DNA of 64,000 nt, from positions 21,316,001 to 21,380,000 of the forward strand of contig CM028918.1 in assembly GCA_016801845.1 (NCBI GenBank). Direction: 5' to 3'. Position 1 is the first letter of the stretch. The number at the start of each line of letters is the position of its first letter. The DNA comes from Polydactylus sextarius (Eukaryota > Chordata > Actinopteri > Polynemidae). The translations under genes were made by a program, and so were the position numbers. Positions 1 to 13,800 of the stretch are shown here, one piece after another. The notes under the pieces are model-generated. The model saw only the letters and a list, made by a program, of their open reading frames with translations. It made no database searches and was not told the origin of the DNA.

Positions 1-45
1 TTAGCGTGTTATGGACCTGGTGAGGAAGAAAACAGCCATCCTCAC

Positions 46-3000
46 CGTCAGTGTGGTGGCCAGAAAAGCCTGGACCCTGTAGTGCCAGCAGGAGATGGCT
101 GCCAACACTGAGCTGGCAAAGTCATCTACCTGATCATCCTCCAGCAGGATGTCATCTGGCTCACTGTCTTCCATCTGGTGAAATTGCTTTGGAGACAAAC
201 TCCCCGTCTCTTCCTCCTCATCCTCGCTGCATATGAGCTGCTCCAGGTCATCCTTTGTGCCACCATGTTCCCCCTCCTCGTCCTCCTCCATGACCCGCTC
301 AGCCTCAGACTCACCCAGACTAGAACCAAGTGTGCTGCTGCTTGCAGCAGCCTGCAGGGAGCGCGTCTCCCCCTTTAACACCTCCTCACTGTCAGAGTGC
401 TGCAGGAACGTTACACACCTTTTGACTTTCATTGTGTGATGTGTTTTACCCAGGCTGATGGGAAACTCCATGTTTTGACATTTAGCCTTCACACTATGCT
501 CATACAACCTAAATACATACACATCAACTGATCACACATAACACTGTGTTCTTGTCGTTTCATGGTGCATTCAGGGCCCTAACATGTCTCTTACCTTTAA
601 GACGGCTGTGAGTTCAACAGGAGAATCAGAAGCAGACACACAAACACAGAAAAATTCAATTATAAACTGTTCAAACATCTCGTTTCCACAGAAAAAAAAT
701 ACTTCACACTGTCAGCTGAGTACTGACACACACTACCTGTGTGTCATTTTAAAAGCCAACTTCAAATGCAGCAACAAACCTAGCTTTCTTTTCCCAAGAA
801 GCAGTAAGAGCAACAAGGAGGAGTGGAGAAGTACATTTTTTAATGGACTGAATTTGACTGTATGTGCAATATGCAAAATGTACACTGAATTCTTTCTCAT
901 AATGGTGCCAAACTTGATAAAGCTGATGCTAGGCGACAGGAGTAGCATGTAAGAAACAAACACAAATCAAAAATTCTCTCTGGGCTAGACTGTCTTATTT
1001 GAGGGCAGTTGATTGAGATCTTTGTAGACCAGGTCCTGTAATGAATGCAGCTGAGACAGCACACTCACTGCCTCAGCTGTGCACAGCACTACCTGACTGT
1101 TGTTGAGCTACAGGAACTGAACTACAGGATGTTAGCTCATTAAAGGTACACTATGCAAGAACTTTAAGGAGGAGGATGGAGGATGTGGAGAGATAGAAGA
1201 TGAGGATGCCTGGACAGTATGATGATATGCTAAGTGCTCTGGTGCAGGATGTGGATAGGTGGAGGATGTTGACAGGTGGAGGATGTGGACAGTTTGATAG
1301 GTGAAGAATATGGCTCTGACAGTGTCTTACCTCTACTGCTCTTTAGGATGTGTCTGCTCGGCTCTGACAGAGACAGAAAGACAGACATATCAGTGTTAGC
1401 AGGATATAGCAACTACAAGCAGATCACCAGCTCATTGAGTTTGTGTTTACCAGACTGTCGTCTTCCACGGCGGCCCGCTTGCTGGGACTCGGCAGTCAGA
1501 GCTTTCTTCAGTCGCTCAGGGCTGTAACGGTACTGAGGAGGATCTGCTGGAACAGACATGTAGGATAGGACACATCAGTCCTCACAGCTCGGTTTGTCAT
1601 AACACCTGGGACAGATCTGACTGTTCATACTCACATATGGAATCCATTTCCAAGATGGCCTCCTTTGCCTGAAACCAGACACACATGGTAAATGGACTGC
1701 ATTTATATAGTGTGTCTTCTGATGACAACTCAAAGTGTTTTACATTACAGTTGACAGTCACCCAGTCACACTGCACCTCTATCTATACCCCCATCTATGT
1801 CCTCATTACCTTCACATGCATTCACCATGAGGGGCAATTTGAGGTTTAGTATTTTTTCCCCAAGATGTGTATCCTGGTGTATTTACTGGTGTGAGTCCTG
1901 TGTGTGTCCCATGTGTTTATTAGTGTGTGCCCTGATGTGTGTCTTGGTAAGTGTTGTGTGTGTGTGGGGGGGTGTACGTCCTGTGTGTATCCTGGTGTGT
2001 GTACAGGTGTGTGCTGAGTTTTTGTGCTGGTTCCTGACCTTCTGTGGGATGATGGCGTGATGGTTTTCTAAAATGAGGCGTTTGATGTGATGAGCCCACA
2101 GTTTCTTCTCTTCCACTGTCTTTGCCTGAACACAAACATAGATCAATGTTATTTTTCATGTTCAGTATGAATCCACTGCATGGTGGAACTAAGTGTTGTA
2201 TATTAAAATGTCAAAGGTCTCACCTGGACAGTATGTGGCTGTTTGGGATGTTTGTAGTGGGTGACGCTGAAGCTCAGAGAGTCTTTGGCACTTTCGATCA
2301 GCATCAGAGTGGAGCACTTGAAACCAGACAGAGATGAGGTGAGATAAAGCAATGTCACCATGACACAAATGCTGAATTTCTAAAATCTTCAGCATCAGAC
2401 ACATAAAAACCTGCAGGCCAAAAGTCTGAGTCCTGCAGGTCTATGAGTTTTGGTTCTGCAGGTCAATAAGTTTGAGTCCTGCAGGTCTATAAGTTTGAGA
2501 CCTACAGGTTCACAGGTTTGAGTGCTGCAATTCTATGAGTTTTGAGTCCTTCACGTCTATTAGTCTGAGTTCTGTAGGTCTACTAGTTTGAGTTCTTCAG
2601 GTCTATCAGTTTGAGTCCCTCAGGTCTATTAGTTTGAGTCCTGCTGGTCTACTAGTTTAAGTCTTCTGAGTCTTAGTCCTGTAGGTCTAAAACTCTGTTG
2701 TGCAGAATTTTAAATCCCTGTGATGCAGGGTTTGAGATTTCTCACAGAGATATGCATCTTGTAGACATAGTGCTCTCCCCGGCGTTTGGTGATGAGCAGC
2801 ATACGATCGAAAAGGAAGAGTGTTCTCTCATTTTTGGCTCGATGAACTTTGAAGGTTCCCTCCAAAACCAGTTCTCCATATGTGGTGAGGTCAGGACCTT
2901 TCCAGTTCAACAATAAAGACTGAACCTCCTGAAGAAAACAGAAAATAAGCATTCAAACCCAATGTAATTTTCATATACCATAGGTCATATACCACAACTA

Positions 3001-6000
3001 AATGAATAGTATCTTTAACCCGTGTGCATATTTTCTTCTATGGTGGGTGAGAACAAGATGTCATACTTCTATTTCAAGAGGATGTGGTCCTTCTATTTGT
3101 GAAAAACAATTGTGATATTCACTCAGTGCAACCATTTATTAATCTTAAAGGTTCATTTACTTTTTACATTGCCATTTTGAACGTTGTTAGTGTTGATGGT
3201 TTGTACTGCCCTTTCTTCTCACTGCGCTTAACTCCTACTCTGCTCTCCTTCTCCTCTAGGGATCTGGGGTCCCTTGTAGTGATCAACGCAGTGACAATCA
3301 GGCAACAGCTCAATGGTTGTCATAGTCAGAAAAATATGATATAAAAGATGTCCCAATAACAAGAAAGAATGGTTCAATCAAAATGTTCAAGAGTTTAGGT
3401 AAAAAGATGAAAAAGAGGAAAAATGTAAGAAAATGAGACACAGCTGTCTTGTAGCCTCTGCAGACACAGAGGCTACAAGGCCGAATGAGAGGATGTTCCT
3501 GAGTTTCCACCCCCTAAATTTTCCCCAGAAAGTACCTGGTGGAAACACAGTCATTATCATTGTGGGACAACATCGAAAGAATCCTTTCAAAAATATCTCT
3601 GCGTGTAAAGAAACTCTAAAATGTCCATTGGTTGTCAATGGACATTATTCAATGGTGGTGGTGGTGACTGTTGTTGTTCTTGATGACAAAAAACCAGTCA
3701 GTCCTACATTACTAATGAAGTTGTTCTGGGTCGCACAGAAACAATGTTTTCATTTCTCCATGTTCAGTTTGGTGACAATTATTGACAATGACAATTATTA
3801 CATGTTGTACATTCTGTGACCATCCTGTGACATCATATGTTGGGAGTTTTCTATATGAAGCAAAAGGTCAAACCTACATTATAAACCCCTGTAACGTTCA
3901 TATAAAGTGAAGATTCTGCACTTTATATTCTTGTCTTGATTTATTTATTTTATGTCTTGATTCTGCACTGCAGATTCAAGACATTATGCTTCAAGGTAAT
4001 GCTTAGTTGTTGCTATAGTGCTGCATGATTGGCAGCCAATTTGACAGCAATGTCTCATTTTCTTATTTTAACTTTTCCACATTTTAACTAAAGTCGTGCA
4101 TTTCTTTTAATCGGGACGGCTTTTTTTTTCCTTTCTTTTTTTTCTCATGTTATTTTTCCTTTCTTTTTTAATCATTTTTTTCCATTTCTTTTTTTTTCTT
4201 AAGTTATTTTCTTTCTTTTTTTTCACCTGTTTTTGTTTTTGACTATGACTACCAGAGAGCCGCTGAACCGTTGCCATATTGTTTCCCCAGTGATAAGCTG
4301 ATGACACTGCGCTGCCCAAAGATACAAACCAGCAAGAGACCCCAGACCCTGGTGGAGTTAAGGTGAAAGAGAGGGGGATGCAAAGTAGGCGTTAAACACT
4401 GTGGGAAGAAAAGACAGTACAAACCGTCAATATCACCTGTAACTATGGGGAATGTACGATCTCTCTCCAATACGATAAAGAACTCACAGCGATGACCAGC
4501 CTACAGAGCAGCATCATGTGTCTCACTGAGACCTGTCAGAGGACAGGGAGGCTAACAAGAGCGGCAAGACGAAGGATATGAGGATCATGATGTTTATTAA
4601 GGAGAGATGGATTAACCCAGAGCACATCTTTGTTAACGAGCAGCTGCTCACAGGACATTGAGATGTTTGCTGTTAGTGTTTGGTCTTACTACATCTGGAG
4701 GAGTTCTCATAAGTCATCGTGATAACTCAATGTTGGTCGATGCTACAGCTACCTGTGAACTCTGTCATGTCCCAGCTGAAAACATCACTACCACAAAACT
4801 TCCTCCTCATTTCTGGAGACTTGCAACTTTTCTTTTTTATATAAACTATTTATTTATTTTTCTGTTAACTTTTTTATTTTCTGTTATTCTTTCATATTTT
4901 TTTTAGTCAAAGAGATACTTTTCCCCTTGAGGGACAAATAAAAATATTCTATTCTATTCTATTCTATTCTATTCTATTCTATTCTATTCTATTCTATTCT
5001 ATTAAACACCATCTGTGTTTAAGTCACAGGTGATCATTAGGTTTTAAATGATAGAAATCAAGCACTGAAGCCATAATCCTAAACACATGGAACGTCATTA
5101 CAATAAGAACTGACTAGCTGTTTAAATGGAGGCATCAAATAATCCAATAATGAAATGTTAGTTGTAAAACTAGAAATTAATTTCATTTGATAAATTCAAA
5201 TGTCATTAAAAGTGTGACCTGCAGTCGGACGGCATGCTCATGTCTCCTCTTCATATCGTTGATGTACCAGGCCACTCCTGTCATGGTATAAATGGCCTCC
5301 TCTACCACCTCATATCCCTCCTCCTTGGGGTCGAAGTGCTTTGCTATCTCCTGAGCAGAGACATCATCATCCACAACAAACAGTGAATCTAATGACAGGC
5401 TCCAAATATCTACCTGAATCAAATGTTAACCCACACACAAATGTTGTTTTATGCCTCTTTGGCCTAGAATGTTGCACTGACAACAGGTGTGTTGAACCCT
5501 CAGGTACCTGGAGTAGCAGGTGGTATTTGAGGATCCTCTGAACAGGCTTGAGCAGGTACGAACCCAGAGGCAGCGACCGCTTCAGCACTGCCTGACGCTC
5601 CCGAAAAAATTTGGCCAGAGCTTTATTCCTCATGCACTCGGTCAGCGCTGCGACTGAACTGCAACAGGTGAGAACCAGCAGAGAAACAGGTGAAACAGGT
5701 AAAGAAACATCGGAGAACGGGTGGAGACATGGGTGAGCAGCAGGTGAGAATGTGTGTTGTTGCAGGACTTACTTTGGGTAGTTCGTGCAGTACTGTGTGT
5801 AGATGTCAAAGTACTCGCTCTGAAAGGAGACACAGTCAAACACAGGAAACAGTGACATCACTTCAAAATGATGAATAATCAAATTGTGATCAGGTGTAAG
5901 ATCTTTATAAATCTGTTAACAAACATTCTCAGTTCCTCCAGAGGCCTGTACTACAAAGCAGGATTTGTTCTTAATCGCGGTAACTTCAGGGTTAACTCCT

Positions 6001-9000
6001 ACAAAGGCAGTTCACTTCTTACTGAGGTATGTCTCCATGGTAACTTTTGCTGAATGGCTGGATAAGAGATCAGGATAGCCGGATAAGAGATCAGCGTCTA
6101 TAAAAGTCCCGCCCTGACTAATCAATTCTCTTGAAAATGTCTCGTCCTTTTATTGAAGATCCCATGAATCTTCAATAAAAGATCTGTGCGCAGATTGAGA
6201 GAGGGTCTCTGAGGAGGCTAGGGTTGTTAGAAACACGCAGAACCCTCTGGCCTTTCAAATGATTATTTATTGGAGCGCTAGCGACACAGTGTAGTCGAGT
6301 GCCTATTCACCATAAGAACAGCCTAGTTTTTTAGCAGTGCAAGTTCATTTTTATTTAATTACAGTCACATCTACTTGTGCTCTGTGGGGCTGTGAAATTA
6401 AGAACTTTATCTCTACACAATCAGCGATCTTTTACCAGATGTCTTTTCAGTTTTTAGCAGCTGCCACTGTGTTGCTAGTATAGGCCAGTATTCCTCATAT
6501 TGTTGTAAAATCATCATCTGCTCTTTGTCTGTGAAGTCCGCCACTCTGCTACTGGTTCTCTTTTCCATGTTTGTGATTGGCCATCTGCTGCAAACTCCGC
6601 CTCTTTTATGTGAACATGTTCACATCTAGATTGAAAAAACCTGCGTTGACTGATCAAGTTGATAACCAGCTTCACAGGAGCTTAGAGAGACAGAGATTGT
6701 TAGTTGGTGAAGCCAGATAACTGAAAGAGGTCCTGGGTATGTTGAACTCGCTTTGTAGTACAGGCCTTGCATTCACACAAAAACAAAATCCAGAATATGT
6801 TTTGTGTTCGGGTGATGAGGGCCAAAAATTTAATTAGATTTGTTCTCACCTTCATTACAAAGCAACGTGCAACTGCAACCGGGTTGTTGTTGCACAGGTC
6901 AAGGGCCTGAAGCAGCTCGCTGTGAACCAAAAATACATCATCATGACAGCGACAACATCAGCTCCACAGAGATGGAGGAGATCATCTGTTGAATCAAGTT
7001 GAATTCAGCGAAGTTCTAGGAATTTGATGTGAAGCTGCCTTGTCCACCTTGACAGATGGTATACAAACATCTTTCACAAACGTTTTATGTGTGAACTGAA
7101 TTTAAAACCCGGAATCCAAACAGCAAGTGTAATAATGTCACCTGTCCAGCAGGTGGATATGTTGCATTACTACTGACACAGCACACCGCAAAACACACCT
7201 CACTCAATGTTGTGGAGACTCCCAAGTGCTCCCAGTTTGAAAAACAAACTCACCCTGTGGCGTGACACAATAAGTGCTAGGACAACAACACAAGACTGTG
7301 TTAGATACGTAGACCAGTAGACCTGAAGACCTGCACACATTTAAACCTGTAGACTTGTAGATCTGTAGATATATACACCTTAAGACTTGTAGACCTGTAC
7401 ACATCTTCACAGTAATAATGTCCAGGTATCTCTGTGTCTGTCCTCACCTGTTGAACTCATAGATGTCCTCTATGTTTCCAAACAGAGCACAGACCTGCTC
7501 TGGGCGGATTGACAAGTCTGACTGATCAATGATATGGGCCAGGTAGTCCTGGGTGAGGAGGGAGAGAAGGAGGAAAGTGTTAGAGTTAGAGTATATATAT
7601 ATATATATATATATAATTTAACATGCACAGTTTAACTACAGTTGTTGATTATATGTTTACTGACTTTTTCTTGTTTGTTTACTGACTGATGACTCTTTAT
7701 TAGTTGCTTGTTTGTTTACAGGTCTGGTCTGGGTCCCTCTGCAGGATATGGTTTTACAGGTTCAGGTTTATCTGTGATCCTGGTTGTTACATAAGCAGCT
7801 AATCCAGTTGGTTTGACCAAATCCTTATAGTGACTGTGACTATAGTGTGAGTGTGAGCACAGTATCATCACACACTGCCAGGGCACACAACGTTCTCTGT
7901 CCCTGGTCACATGATCAGCTCCCGGTCTGATCACATGATCTGATCTTGTTAAAGATTAAAGGTTTTTATTCTTGTGGAAATGACTTACGACCACCATGGG
8001 CACTGCTGACCTGACCTACAGAGTATATCTGAAAGTGTTTAGACATAACACTGAGACTTTTTCTTTGATGGGCAGGTGCTGGCTCTTGCTTTGGTCTGTC
8101 AGGCAGCAGGCCAACGTCAAACTGTGACCCACCTCTACGATCATTCGTAGGTCTCTGACGTACATCCTCTCAGTCTCGATGATCTCCATGACAACCCGGT
8201 CCAGGTATGTCAACTGAGGGCTGGGTGCCATCCCGCCAGCCGTGAGGGGGGATGCCAGCTGCCGACACCCAGAGGATTGACTCTGCCCCTTTTCGATAGA
8301 CTGTGGGTGTGACCTTAAACCTTCACTGTCAGCACTGCTCCCTACAAGGCTAATGTCCAGGCTGATGTCAGGGTCAGAAGCCTGGGAGCAAAGTGACAGC
8401 GGCAGGATGTGGGGGGCACTGTCGTCTCTAGAAGATCCAGATCCTGAGGACAGTGTGGAGATCAGGCTTGCCGGGCGGCGGTCCGACAACGAGAAGTCGG
8501 AAGAGTCGGAGGGCGTGGCCGATGGAGCACACTCATTACTGCTGATGGAAGCTGTGGACAGGCGGGGGGACTCTGAAGAGACAGGACATGGCGGACAGGT
8601 CTGATCATGATGATACCATAATAAGTCGACACACCCAGTTGCCATCTGCTGACCAACACTGACAACCCAGCAGCTGATCTTAGTCCTTGTTCCAATCCTG
8701 ATCCATTTAGAAAGACAAAACGTGTCATATTCACTCTGAGGATACTGGAACCTGGACTTGGAGATACAAGTCTACAAATACATTCAAATACTATACCAGG
8801 AAGTCCATCTCTCAGCAGACCACTTTCTTTCATAATCAGTCCTACTGTGATCACTGAGTTTGTCTACAGGTCCCAGACAGTATATGAGAATGAGAGCAAA
8901 GTTTAGATCAGTGAGGAGACAGCAGGGAATGTCACAGCAAAACCTCAGAACAACAGGATCTTCTCAGTGTAGATTGAAACATGACAAGTGAGACAAGTCA

Positions 9001-10823
9001 AATAACAAGTATCCCATGTCCAAAAGTGCAGCAGTGGAAGTAACGATTTACATCTACTAAAATGACTGTAATTAAGTACAATTTAGGGGTACTTTTTTGA
9101 GTATTTATTTAAACTGTGCATGTTGTACTTGTACCTGTAATTGAGTATAAATAATGCTTCTTTATTACTTTGCTACATTTAAAATCATATTTGCTACTGA
9201 GTAGTCAATATTACAATATTACCTGGCCTCACAGAGCCAATGACATGTAATGATAAATCATTATAAGAAGTCATCATCATAGTGCTTGAGACATATCATC
9301 GAATTATAAGTTTTAATTAAAAGGTTAAAAGACTGAAGTGTGCAAGGTTTTATTTTAGTTTGGGCACATTCTCTGGCCATTTGATTGTCATTTGAATACA
9401 TTCAACAGAAAAGATGCTTTGTATTTGTTTAGAATATGATCATATAATTGTTCAGATATAAGTCTGTTGAAAAAATGTTTCCAGCATTTGAACAAATGTT
9501 GAGAATAAATTATACATCTATTCAATAAGTAACTAATACTCTGAGTAGCTGTTTATAAGAATACTTTATACTTTTACTTGAGAATATCTTTACAACAGTA
9601 CTTGTAGTTTAATAACTACAATAATAATTAGTCATGTAACAAAACTCCTACTTAAGCACAGATTTTTAGTACTCTTACCACCACTGCAAGAGTGTTTCTG
9701 TAAGTCAGGTCCATTCACACTGGGCAGCAGAGTGACAACATAAGGCCAGTGGATCATTCAAATCATTAATTTTGACTGATTTGTTGCAATTGGGTTGATT
9801 GACAGATCATGCTGGGATTGATTTCTGTGATTCATACATCTCGGACATTTGAAGCAGCTCTGATGGGAAACTGGACAATGTTAATGACCAAACCTCCACG
9901 GGACCACTTTATGATGCTTAGCTAAAGACACAGTCACACACAGTCAGTCAACAGTCAGAATAAATTAGTTTTTTTATTAGAATGTTACAGTTAATTAATT
10001 TCCAACCCATTTCCCCTTGGGGTGTGTGCAGTATTTCTGATTCTAATGCTAACCAGCAAAACAGCTGTAAACAGCAGGTTCACTTTTGAACCAAATCTAC
10101 AAATGAGTTCCAGGTAAAGTAAAAAGTAAGAATAAAAAAAAATAAAATAAAATAAAACATAAATCTACAATAAATCTACAATTAAAAATAAATAAGTCTC
10201 CCATAAACTCAGTTAGCATGCTAACAGCTAGTCAAGTAAACCCTGGCACAAATGTGATGGTGATAATCCTAATTAAAATTTCTCTGTTCGCAGTAAAGAT
10301 ATTTTTATACTGTATCCATTTCCCACAGGCACTGCTTCAAACAGCCACTACATGGTTTTCATTGGCGGTGACAAACATACCAGCTAACCACTGCTCCAAC
10401 GGTTTAGATAAATATCTGACGAGCAGAGACAATGAGAGTCCACCTGGACACAGGAAAAACAACAACCAAACATCTGACAATAAACCAAAAAGAAAGAAAC
10501 ACAGGATACATGACAACCAAATAACAGAATAACAAAAAGATGAACATTCAGTGAATCTAAACTGACAGATGTGACTTCATAAGCACTGCCCACACAGTAG
10601 CTAATGGCACAACTTAATCTGGCTGCTAAGAGGTGGGCCATCTTAATCTAAACATCAGAATTTATTTAACATGCTAAAGCTCATGCTATTTTTTTAACAT
10701 GCTATTTTTCCCTTGTAGTTATAGTATCTGAATAATATGACTGTTACTTGTTACAGGAACAATACACTGCAGGCTGAGTGCGTATCTGCAGTTTGAATCA
10801 AAACAGTTTCAAATACAAACACA

Positions 10824-10859
<36 letters not shown>

Positions 10860-13800
10860 CGGTTAGCCATTTGGCTCGCTGCCAGGTTAAAGTCAGTGAG
10901 GCGTTCACTGACACAGCAGGAAATGAGGAGTTTCTGGACCACAGGCAGTTCAGTCTGATAACATCCAAATGTGGCCAGTCACAGTCAGTGTTTATATTCA
11001 AACACAGACCTTCAAATACAATTTCTGACCTTTGATCTCTGCAGTCATTTCCTGTGTCTCACTCAGTAGGTCAACAGACATCGGAGTGTTTCATATGTTA
11101 CATACAACACAAGTTAAAATGAATGAAATCACTGAATCAATAGAATCATTTACTCAACTTGTTCCAAGTCATATTTGAAACTTTTAAAATCATTTTATCA
11201 GAAAATGACACTGGATCACAAAACCCTGACATCACAGCTGCCGTCATGACTCACCAAACCAGCGGCGGGCGAAGATTCGTCTCAGCCGCCTATCCTCTGG
11301 AACGCTCCTAAAGGAGATTTTCACCTCCTCCTCTGAACATGAACACCTCACCTGTGCACCACCTCCTCGGCTGGCCAGGCTCCACATGCCCCTCTGATAC
11401 CCCATCTACTCACAAATAAATACCCTCACCAAGTTAAAACAATTTTCCTGCAGCTTTAAAGACACCTGAATTCACTGAACACACACCAACTGATGTTGTG
11501 AGAGGATGACCTATCCTATACCAGATGGTTTAAAAAAAAAAGGAGGAGCAGGAGGAGGAGAAGAAAGAGAAAAGGGAAGGAGAGGGGGAGCTCTAACAGG
11601 AAGAAGAGGTGGAGCTTGGACCATGAGGGCTAACTGGAGGAGAAGGGACAGCAGTCAGAGGAAGTGTGAGAGGACACTGACCTCAGAGGTTAGAGGTTAC
11701 AGACTACAGAGGGTCATTAAAGAAATTATAATTGGAAGTGGATGTTTATGTTATTTTTGCGTTTTGTCTTGAAATAAAAAACACTTAAAGTGACCCCATG
11801 TTGGCTCTTCTACCTGTTGTTTTTTACATAGCTGGTAGCCAACATTGTGATATGTTGTTCATTTAAAGCACTGGTAATCCAGATTTGGTAATCTTACAAA
11901 CTATGTATCTGGATCAGGGTGATCCAATCCAATGTTACCTTGAAAAACTGGCATAAAAGTAAGACGGATTTCCTGATCCTGGATAGCTAAGAATGGGATT
12001 TCCACATCCCGGATCATTCTGATCCAGATTAAATTTTATTTTATTAAATTTTATGAACTGCCCCAAGGAGGTTAAACAGCTGCAGACTGACAGATCATAA
12101 TCTGATGCTGCCTTATCCTGTCTGCTGTTCTATTGACTGACAGTTCAGTGTGACCTCCCTGATCAGGAAGGGGGAGGCTGTGGGTCAGATGTCGCTGCAC
12201 TAGTAATGACAGGAGGACCATTGCAGTGGGCAGTGCCACATATTCACATGCCACTTATGAACACTTGTTGTCATGACAACACACACACACCCACACACAC
12301 ACGGGTCACATACATACAAATCGATCAGGGAACTCCTAAATAACGATTCTGATCAATGAATCAGCAGATCCAGGTTCAGATCTACTCAGTGTTTGACTGG
12401 ATCTGTTGTCCTCTGGTTGTCATCTGTCGTCCTCCCAGAACAACTGGGCAGGAGAGATGAGGAGGACAGAGAAGTTACTAAATTTCCTGAGGAAGCTTTA
12501 AGGACTGAAGTGATTGATGTGGATTCAGGTCTTACAAAGATGGCGTCCCTCAAAGCCGCTTGTCCTGCTCACGTCCATCTGTCCCGATTTGTGAGACTCA
12601 ATGTCCTCAGCTATTTTGAAGGTGTTAAACATGTTACCAGCTAATGACATAGGAGCATCTGTGGGTTTGATGTTTGTGTGACAGAGCGTCTCACAGGGGC
12701 GGAGTCACAAATGAAGACAATGAACAACTGTTCTAAGGACACAACGGAGCTTATACACCACATGGCAGGATGTGGCCTGAGGACACAGCTCTGATGTCCT
12801 CAGGACAGACCAGGATGTGTCCTCAGGATGAGGCTATGAGATGTGTCCTCAGGATGCTGGAGGATGCATCCTCAAGAAGTAACTCTGAGACGCGTCCTCA
12901 AGACACAGCTGTGAACAGTAAACAGCAGCACTGACAGGACCTGATCCATCAGAAGTGACATAACTTCCTGTAAGACTGGTCAGCTGATCACTGAGGGTCA
13001 AAGAAATAGGTTGCCGTGTCTGAGCTCACATCTTTTACCTAAATAAAAGCATCAGAGTAGTCCATTAAAGTACCCTAAAACTCTTTATTATAGGAATGAA
13101 ATTACATTCAACAGGGACAGAAGGAAAACTACTTAGCACTAAGGACCCACAATTCCAGCCCTGAAGGCCTCACTATCATAGTGTTATAGCTGAACATGTG
13201 ACAGAATCATGTGACAGAAAGATAGGAGGCTGTATGAGCTCTGCACCAACTGCAACTGCTGATTCACTGAGACATATCCAGAAGTGATGATGATGCAGAC
13301 TCAGGCCAGCACTTAGTACCAACACCACAGGTGAGAAATAGAGGTGTGTGATATAATACATATATCATCTGCAATAATGTTGTCATTGATATTTTTACAA
13401 TGTGCAAATTGACATTGTCGAGTACTTAAATGACTTTGCAAAAACCAATAAAACACTCACTAAAACATCACTCACATCACACTCACAAACAACTATGTAC
13501 CACTGTCAAAGAGAAAATATAGCCTCCCCAGTCTCCAAAACTACCTCAGGTGATTTAGTGCTAGAGATACCAACATGCCAAACAGTGATTCTTAAGAGCT
13601 GGGACAAAACTGATTATGTACAGGCTTTGGTATGCTTATTACTATGTCACTTTCCCAATGTTTAATAAAAAAGACAGGGTTTTGATTGTTTCATGCTTAT
13701 GAATATTAGTCTACATTCAGTTTCTGCAGAATCCATTACATTCATTACAGGATCCACCACAGACAACTATCCCGCTTTTGCAGTGAAATGTTGGTTTGCT

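Noticed and set aside
2405..2690. A possible CRISPR-like array
   Set aside because: The units are head-to-tail with no distinct spacers, in a vertebrate intron. It is a minisatellite.
4107..4319. A Lys-rich minus-strand frame
   Set aside because: It is the translation of the T-rich leader of a LINE copy.
8016..8645. A 209-codon minus-strand frame starting MATGCVDLLWYHH as the plekhg3 start
   Set aside because: The part before 8572 looks intronic and is separated from the PLEKHG-like part by a clear acceptor (CTGTCTCTTCAG). The part after 8133 continues past the donor into intron.
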